Under the pieces are notes generated by a model that made no database searches, was not told the origin of the DNA, and saw only the letters and a program-made list of their open reading frames with translations. A program made the translations under genes and the position numbers. From Bacteroidales bacterium (GTDB lineage Bacteria > Bacteroidota > Bacteroidia > Bacteroidales > P3): a stretch of DNA of 64,000 nt. Below are positions 60,152 to 64,000 of this stretch, in pieces; position 1 is the first letter of the stretch, and every line of letters starts with the position of its first letter. The stretch covers positions 1-64,000 of the forward strand of contig JAGCUU010000014.1 of NCBI GenBank assembly GCA_017962665.1. Direction: 5' to 3'.

Positions 60152-60703
60152 ATGACGCATAAACTTACGACAACAGAGATGAACCGCTTGACAGTAGAGG
60201 AATTCCACAATGTGGAGAAACTGCCTTTGGTTGTTGTCCTTGACAATATTCGGAGTCTGAACAATATCGGTTCGGTATTCCGCACCAGTGATGCCTTCCG
60301 CGTAGAGCGTATATGTCTGTGTGGCATCACGGCCACACCCCCACATCGTGACATACACAAAACGGCCTTGGGGGCTGAGGAGAGTGTCCAATGGAGCTAT
60401 CATGAGGATGCCGCCGAGTGTTTGAAGGCCCTTAAGTCGGAGGGATTCAGCGTTTTCGCAATAGAGCAGGTGGACAATAGTGTTTCGTTGGAAAAGCTGT
60501 CTACAGGACGTCAGATAGACAAACCGACCAAGATGGCCGTTGTTTTCGGCAACGAAATCGAGGGCGTACAAGAGGAGTTGCTGCCACTCTGTGACGCCTG
60601 TATAGAAATACCCCAGTATGGCACAAAGCACAGCCTTAACGTAAGTTGTGCCGCCGCCATCGTTATATGGGAAATGTTTAAATGGCTAAAGATTTATGAC
60701 TAA
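60152..60703 (+). CDS. SpoU/TrmH-family RNA methyltransferase
   Basis: 183 aa, a minimal SPOUT fold. Motif 1 SLNNIGSVFRTSDAF, motif 2 VVFGNEIEGVQEELL, motif 3 IEIPQYGTKHSLNVSCAAAI. Probably methylates a 2'-O position in tRNA or rRNA; the exact site is not predictable. Overlaps the next gene by 8 bp. Confidence 0.92.
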   Translation: MTHKLTTTEMNRLTVEEFHNVEKLPLVVVLDNIRSLNNIGSVFRTSDAFRVERICLCGITATPPHRDIHKTALGAEESVQWSYHEDAAECLKALKSEGFSVFAIEQVDNSVSLEKLSTGRQIDKPTKMAVVFGNEIEGVQEELLPLCDACIEIPQYGTKHSLNVSCAAAIVIWEMFKWLKIYD

Positions 60704-61052
60704 AGAAGAACGAAAAGAGAAAGCCATGGCTTTACATAAGCAGGGCTGTAATTGTTGCCAGTCTGTTGTTCTGGCTTATGACGACAAACTCCCCATCAAG
60801 CCGGAGCAGGCAATGAATGTTGCAGCTCCCTTCGGACGTGGTCTTGCCGGCTGTCGCGAGGTATGCGGATGTGTCAGTGGCATGGCTATGGTATGCGGAC
60901 TCACAGGACACACAGACCAGACCCGCACACTTATAGAGAAATTCCGTTCCGAAAACGGCGACATAGTCTGTGGCCGCCTTCTCCAGAAGGGAAAAAAGCC
61001 TTGCAACGAATTGGTAGGATATTCCGCCGGTCTGCTTTCGGAAATACTGTAG
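60696..61052 (+). CDS. C_GCAxxG_C_C-family redox-active protein
   Basis: 118 aa. Cysteine pattern CNCCQSVVLAY, then GRGLAGCREVCGCVSGMAMV, CGRLL, and KKPCNELV, the hallmark of the C_GCAxxG_C_C family, a putative electron-transfer or metal-binding protein of anaerobes. Function unknown. Coupled to the methyltransferase by an 8-bp overlap. Confidence 0.88.
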   Translation: MTKEERKEKAMALHKQGCNCCQSVVLAYDDKLPIKPEQAMNVAAPFGRGLAGCREVCGCVSGMAMVCGLTGHTDQTRTLIEKFRSENGDIVCGRLLQKGKKPCNELVGYSAGLLSEIL

Positions 61053-61095
61053 AGACGAAAAAACTCAAATTGTATATTTTATCATTTGGATAACA

Positions 61096-61473
61096 ATGGT
61101 TGCTAAGACAATAGAATCAGACCTGCGCAAATATTTTTTTATTCCCGACGATGTACCTATGAAATGGGGAGTGATTGTTGAGAGTTTAGGAGCCGACTGG
61201 CAGGCACGTCCGGCTATGCTTGTAGGTGTTGATAAGTTGGCTCTCGACATATACCATCGCAGATTCTATTCAGAATCGAGTGTTCTCTCTGTCAAAAGGG
61301 AAATATTCCCGGCTAATGCAATTGTGGAGGATGACAAAGAAGCGACCGTCACAATCCATACAGATGGTGAATATTCATCCTCTGTCTCGGTTGATGATAT
61401 TAGAGATGTATATTTATACGCCATTTTTAGTCGTGAACTAATATTACGAGCAGAGCAGGAAAGTATTATTTGA
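61096..61473 (+). CDS. Hypothetical cytoplasmic protein (125 aa)
   Basis: No signal or membrane helix. Alternating strands and helices (KWGVIVESLGADWQARPAML, KEATVTIHTDGEYSSSVSVD). I recognise no family. It ends 5 bp before an HD hydrolase gene and starts 43 bp after the redox protein, so it is likely in the same operon. Confidence 0.72.
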   Translation: MVAKTIESDLRKYFFIPDDVPMKWGVIVESLGADWQARPAMLVGVDKLALDIYHRRFYSESSVLSVKREIFPANAIVEDDKEATVTIHTDGEYSSSVSVDDIRDVYLYAIFSRELILRAEQESII

Positions 61474-61478
61474 ATACC

Positions 61479-62696
61479 ATGACAGCAAAACGAAAAATTA
61501 TAAACGACCCGGTATACGACGGATTTCTCTCTATCGACGATGAGGTGATACTCTCGGTTATAGAACATCCTTATTTTCAGCGTCAACGCCGTATTAAACA
61601 ACTCGGCCTTTCACATCTTGTCTATCCAGGTGCTATGCACACCCGTTTCAGTCACATGCTCGGTGCCCTCAACTTGATGCGCCGTGCCTTGGATACCTTG
61701 CGTCAGAAGGGGGTGGAAATCACCGATGAGGAATGCCGTGGCGCCATGTTGGCAATCCTTCTGCATGACATAGGTCACGGTCCTTTTTCACACACCAGCG
61801 AACGGGTGCTCGTCGATGTACACCACGAAACCCTTACCGAACTCTTCATGGAACGCATGAACAGTGAAGGACGATTGGATAAGGCTATTGCAATCTTTAA
61901 AAACGAATACCATAAACATTTCCTTCATCAGCTTGTGTCAAGCCAGCTCGATATGGATAGGCTTGATTACCTAAGCCGCGACAGCTTCTTTACCGGTGTC
62001 AGTGAAGGCATAGTTGGTACGGACCGTATTATCTCAATGCTCAACGTGAAGGATGACGAATTGGTCATTGATGAAAAAGGTATCTATAGTGTCGAGAAGT
62101 TTATTATCAGCCGTCGTCTTATGTACTGGCAAGTCTACATGCACAAGACTGTGATTGCTGCCGACCAGCTGCTGCTTAACATCTTGCGTCTTGTGCGCAA
62201 AATACAGGAGCCGTGCGGCAACGCGGCATTGCAGGTCTTTCTGGAGAGATTTTATTCTGAGGCGGATTTTCGGTCCAATCCGGAATTGCTCGACATTTTT
62301 GCACAGGTCGATGATGACGATATTATGGTGGCAATAAAACACTGGAGCCACAGCTCCAACAAAACACTCTGCAAACTTTGTACCGATTTGCTTAACCGTC
62401 ATCTGCCGGCAATAAAAATTGATAATTCTCAGGAGAAGATTGCTTCGCTTTACGCTGAGGTGAATGACGCCGCACAGCGCTTTTATAGCGGTTCGGGGCT
62501 GGATTATCACTGTCTGGTCAATACCGGAAAGCTGCGTAATCATGCCTATGACTTCAACGACCCAGAAATCAAGGTGCTTTACAAGGATGGCCGCTGCGTG
62601 GACATAAGTGAGGCAAGCGACCAGCTGGACCGTCCGTTCCTGGAAAAAACCGTCACCAAGTATTTCGTCTCGTTCCCAAAAGAATGTAAGATGTGA
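61479..62696 (+). CDS. HD-domain phosphohydrolase (dGTPase-like)
   Basis: 405 aa from ATG at 61479 (a TTG at 61470 is also open). HD residues: YPGAMHTRFSHMLGALNLMR (first His), LLHDIGHGPFSHTSER (HD pair) and SSQLDMDRLDYLSRDSFFTG (last Asp), as in YwfO-type nucleotide phosphohydrolases. Likely hydrolyses dNTPs or a related nucleotide with a divalent metal. The stop codon lies in a heptamer tract. Confidence 0.92.
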   Translation: MTAKRKIINDPVYDGFLSIDDEVILSVIEHPYFQRQRRIKQLGLSHLVYPGAMHTRFSHMLGALNLMRRALDTLRQKGVEITDEECRGAMLAILLHDIGHGPFSHTSERVLVDVHHETLTELFMERMNSEGRLDKAIAIFKNEYHKHFLHQLVSSQLDMDRLDYLSRDSFFTGVSEGIVGTDRIISMLNVKDDELVIDEKGIYSVEKFIISRRLMYWQVYMHKTVIAADQLLLNILRLVRKIQEPCGNAALQVFLERFYSEADFRSNPELLDIFAQVDDDDIMVAIKHWSHSSNKTLCKLCTDLLNRHLPAIKIDNSQEKIASLYAEVNDAAQRFYSGSGLDYHCLVNTGKLRNHAYDFNDPEIKVLYKDGRCVDISEASDQLDRPFLEKTVTKYFVSFPKECKM

Positions 62697-62745
62697 GAAG
62701 TATGATGTAAGATGTCTTAAACTATCAACTGTCAACTGTCAACTC
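62683..62745 (+). repeat. Nine-unit heptamer tract bridging stop and start codons
   Basis: Units in exact register: aatgtaa, gatgtga, gaagtat, gatgtaa, gatgtct, taaacta, tcaactg, tcaactg, tcaactc. It begins within the last codons of the HD gene (the TGA stop is inside) and ends on the base before the next ATG. Confidence 0.92.
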
Positions 62746-63513
62746 ATGGAAGAAAAAATTCAGAATCAGTCTACGCTTGATACCGATAACGAATCGGGAC
62801 TATTCAGAAAACCTGTTACCGAGGCCCTCTCTCCCGATACGGAAAGACTCAATACTCCGCTTGACGACAACGAGGAAATAGAAGAGCAGGATCCTCCGCG
62901 TGTCAATATGACGGCTCTTGTCTCTGCTGTCATTGTGGCTGTTTGCGCCACTATTATACTCTGTGTCGCAAGACCGTGGAAAAATAATGAGAAAGAGATT
63001 CCTTTAATCGATACGACAGTGAAGGTGGACAGTTCGGAACAATCCAAGACGACCGAAAAGAAAGACCTGAAAAAAGAGGAACGGGTGGAGAGTAAGGAAG
63101 AGGTTAATGCCAAAACTACTGAAAAGAAAGAGTCCGAAGATAAATCCAAGACGGAAACTGATACAAAAAAGGAAGAGAACAAGGCTGAGATTACCAATAA
63201 CACACTTCCACTGATAAATGTGACCAATACCGGCACCGATAATATCTATAACAATGTTCGCCTGGTGGATGCCTCCAGCCGCCTGTTGACCCAGGCGGAG
63301 GTGGCGCAGATGAGCAAGACGGAACTGGCCCTGGCGCGCAACGCAATTTATGCCCGACATGGCTATGAATACAACAACAAGGAACTTGCGGAGTTTTTCT
63401 CTAAGCAGTCATGGTTTAAACCCACCGGTGTAAAACGCGAGGATATTCAGTTTACAAAGGTTGAGGTGGCAAATATTAACCTGATTATTGCCCAGGAAAA
63501 CAAGAAAAAGTAA
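62746..63513 (+). CDS. Membrane-anchored YARHG-domain protein
   Basis: 255 aa from ATG at 62746 (the frame opens earlier inside the HD gene). Acidic cytoplasmic N-terminus (1-52), one membrane helix (about 54-75), a highly charged Lys/Glu linker (about 85-150), and a C-terminal YARHG domain (LARNAIYARHGYEYNNKELA, FSKQSWFKPTG). YARHG domains are extracytoplasmic and may bind peptidoglycan or proteins. 6 bp before the RsmI-like gene. Confidence 0.85.
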   Translation: MEEKIQNQSTLDTDNESGLFRKPVTEALSPDTERLNTPLDDNEEIEEQDPPRVNMTALVSAVIVAVCATIILCVARPWKNNEKEIPLIDTTVKVDSSEQSKTTEKKDLKKEERVESKEEVNAKTTEKKESEDKSKTETDTKKEENKAEITNNTLPLINVTNTGTDNIYNNVRLVDASSRLLTQAEVAQMSKTELALARNAIYARHGYEYNNKELAEFFSKQSWFKPTGVKREDIQFTKVEVANINLIIAQENKKK

Positions 63514-63519
63514 CATCTG

Positions 63520-64000
63520 ATGCTGATCCTTTTCCCAGTCCCTATCGGAGCTGACGACATCTCCGTCTCGTTGCCGCCATACAACTTTGAGCTGTTGTGC
63601 GGCTGCCGTACATTTATCGTCGAGGAAATCCGCACGGCTCGCAGATTCCTCAAACATGCGGGTTACCCACACGATATTAACGACGTCATCTTCCATGTCC
63701 TGAACGAGCATACCTCGGAACAGGAGATTGTCCATTATCTCGATGTCGCGGAAATGGGCGAGAATATTGGCCTTCTGAGCGAGGCAGGCTTGCCGTGCAT
63801 TGCCGATCCTGGAGCCTTGGTGACACGTCTGGCACAGAGTAAGAGGATAGAGGTGGTGCCTTTGGTGGGACCCTCGTCGCTGATGCTTGCCCTTATGGCG
63901 TCAGGACTAAACGGACAGCATTTCGAGTTCCATGGTTATCTGCCAGTGGACAGGTCTCAGCGTGCCTCGGCTATCCGAGCTCTCGAATCCTCCGCACTTA
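63520..64000 (+). CDS. RsmI-like SAM-dependent methyltransferase, 3' end beyond the window
   Basis: The first 160 codons are visible, from ATG at 63520. Motifs: LFPVPIGADD near the start, GLLSEAGLPCIADPGALVT, VVPLVGPSSLMLALMASGL and HFEFHGYLP. It belongs to the tetrapyrrole-methylase fold, like RsmI (2'-O-methylation of C1402 in 16S rRNA); Bacteroidetes often have a short second copy of this family. The stop is not reached. Confidence 0.85.
   Translation, partial: MLILFPVPIGADDISVSLPPYNFELLCGCRTFIVEEIRTARRFLKHAGYPHDINDVIFHVLNEHTSEQEIVHYLDVAEMGENIGLLSEAGLPCIADPGALVTRLAQSKRIEVVPLVGPSSLMLALMASGLNGQHFEFHGYLPVDRSQRASAIRALESSAL

Noticed and set aside
59000..60631. 543-residue open frame antisense to sufB and the RNA methyltransferase
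   Set aside because: Sufb codon usage creates a stop-free complementary frame; the predicted protein is Cys/His/Leu-rich without motif or signal, and both sense genes are unmistakable.

Overview
The window looks like a chromosomal segment of a Bacteroidales bacterium, probably an uncultured gut or rumen-type lineage. The evidence is: type IX secretion (T9SS) C-terminal sorting domains of type A and type B, a 286-residue primary sigma factor of the Bacteroidetes kind, repeated TAnnTTTG (-7) promoter boxes with TTTG about 19-20 bases upstream, a class A RNase P RNA, an Rnf complex, a fused PurL, and many MKK-type lipoproteins. It contains no tRNA, CRISPR array, prophage or intact transposase.

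Layout. 1-3350: the end of a 5S rRNA gene, then debris (5S core fragment, IS3-like end, REP-like palindrome), then a minus-strand operon of an ECF sigma factor, a membrane protein and three lipoproteins. A second copy of the 5S 3' tail lies on the far side of this operon. 3390-10130: ABC exporter, small lipoprotein, large M6 metalloprotease with a T9SS type A signal, and a DUF799/DUF4810 lipoprotein pair. 10365-12924: rnpB, a ComB-like phosphatase, a PAP2 phosphatase and trmO. 12972-17618: an ECF sigma factor, an anti-sigma-like membrane protein ending in a type B-like sorting domain, and facing them a 1045-residue surface protein with a canonical type B domain. 17809-22355: rnfB-C-D-G-E without rnfA. 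22645-31062: universal stress protein, SPOR protein, rpoD, ffh with a structured leader, folD, two envelope glycosyltransferases and an acyltransferase. 31152-46600: purL, rsmG, a Sel1-repeat protein, a shortened beta-mannosidase, a DMT-type protein, cinA, nadC, yihY, a THUMP methyltransferase and queG. 46601-47700: an AT-rich patch with poorly conserved small genes and a long perfect palindrome. 47705-55132: lipoprotein, pruA, beta-barrel protein, S41 peptidase, BtuF-like protein, zeta-like kinase with a small partner, and gapA. 55432-64000: xerD, a second type B surface protein, sufB without sufC/sufD, an RNA methyltransferase, a GC-rich-cysteine redox protein, an HD hydrolase, a YARHG membrane protein and the start of an rsmI-like gene.

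The most unusual signal is not a gene. Degenerate heptanucleotide repeats (period exactly 7 bp, 4 to about 16 units) sit at many gene boundaries. They often run from inside the stop codon of one gene to the base before the start codon of the next (best at 62683-62745, 50333-50367 and 5257-5298). Some lie inside coding sequence: the signal peptide of the lipoprotein at 1978-2460, and queG. A related 9-bp periodic repeat occurs twice in the beta-mannosidase gene, once exactly where an entire beta-sandwich domain is missing. A 78-bp near-perfect inverted repeat pair flanks the 5-kb block 50240-55370. These repeats look like a genome-wide spacer and remodelling process.
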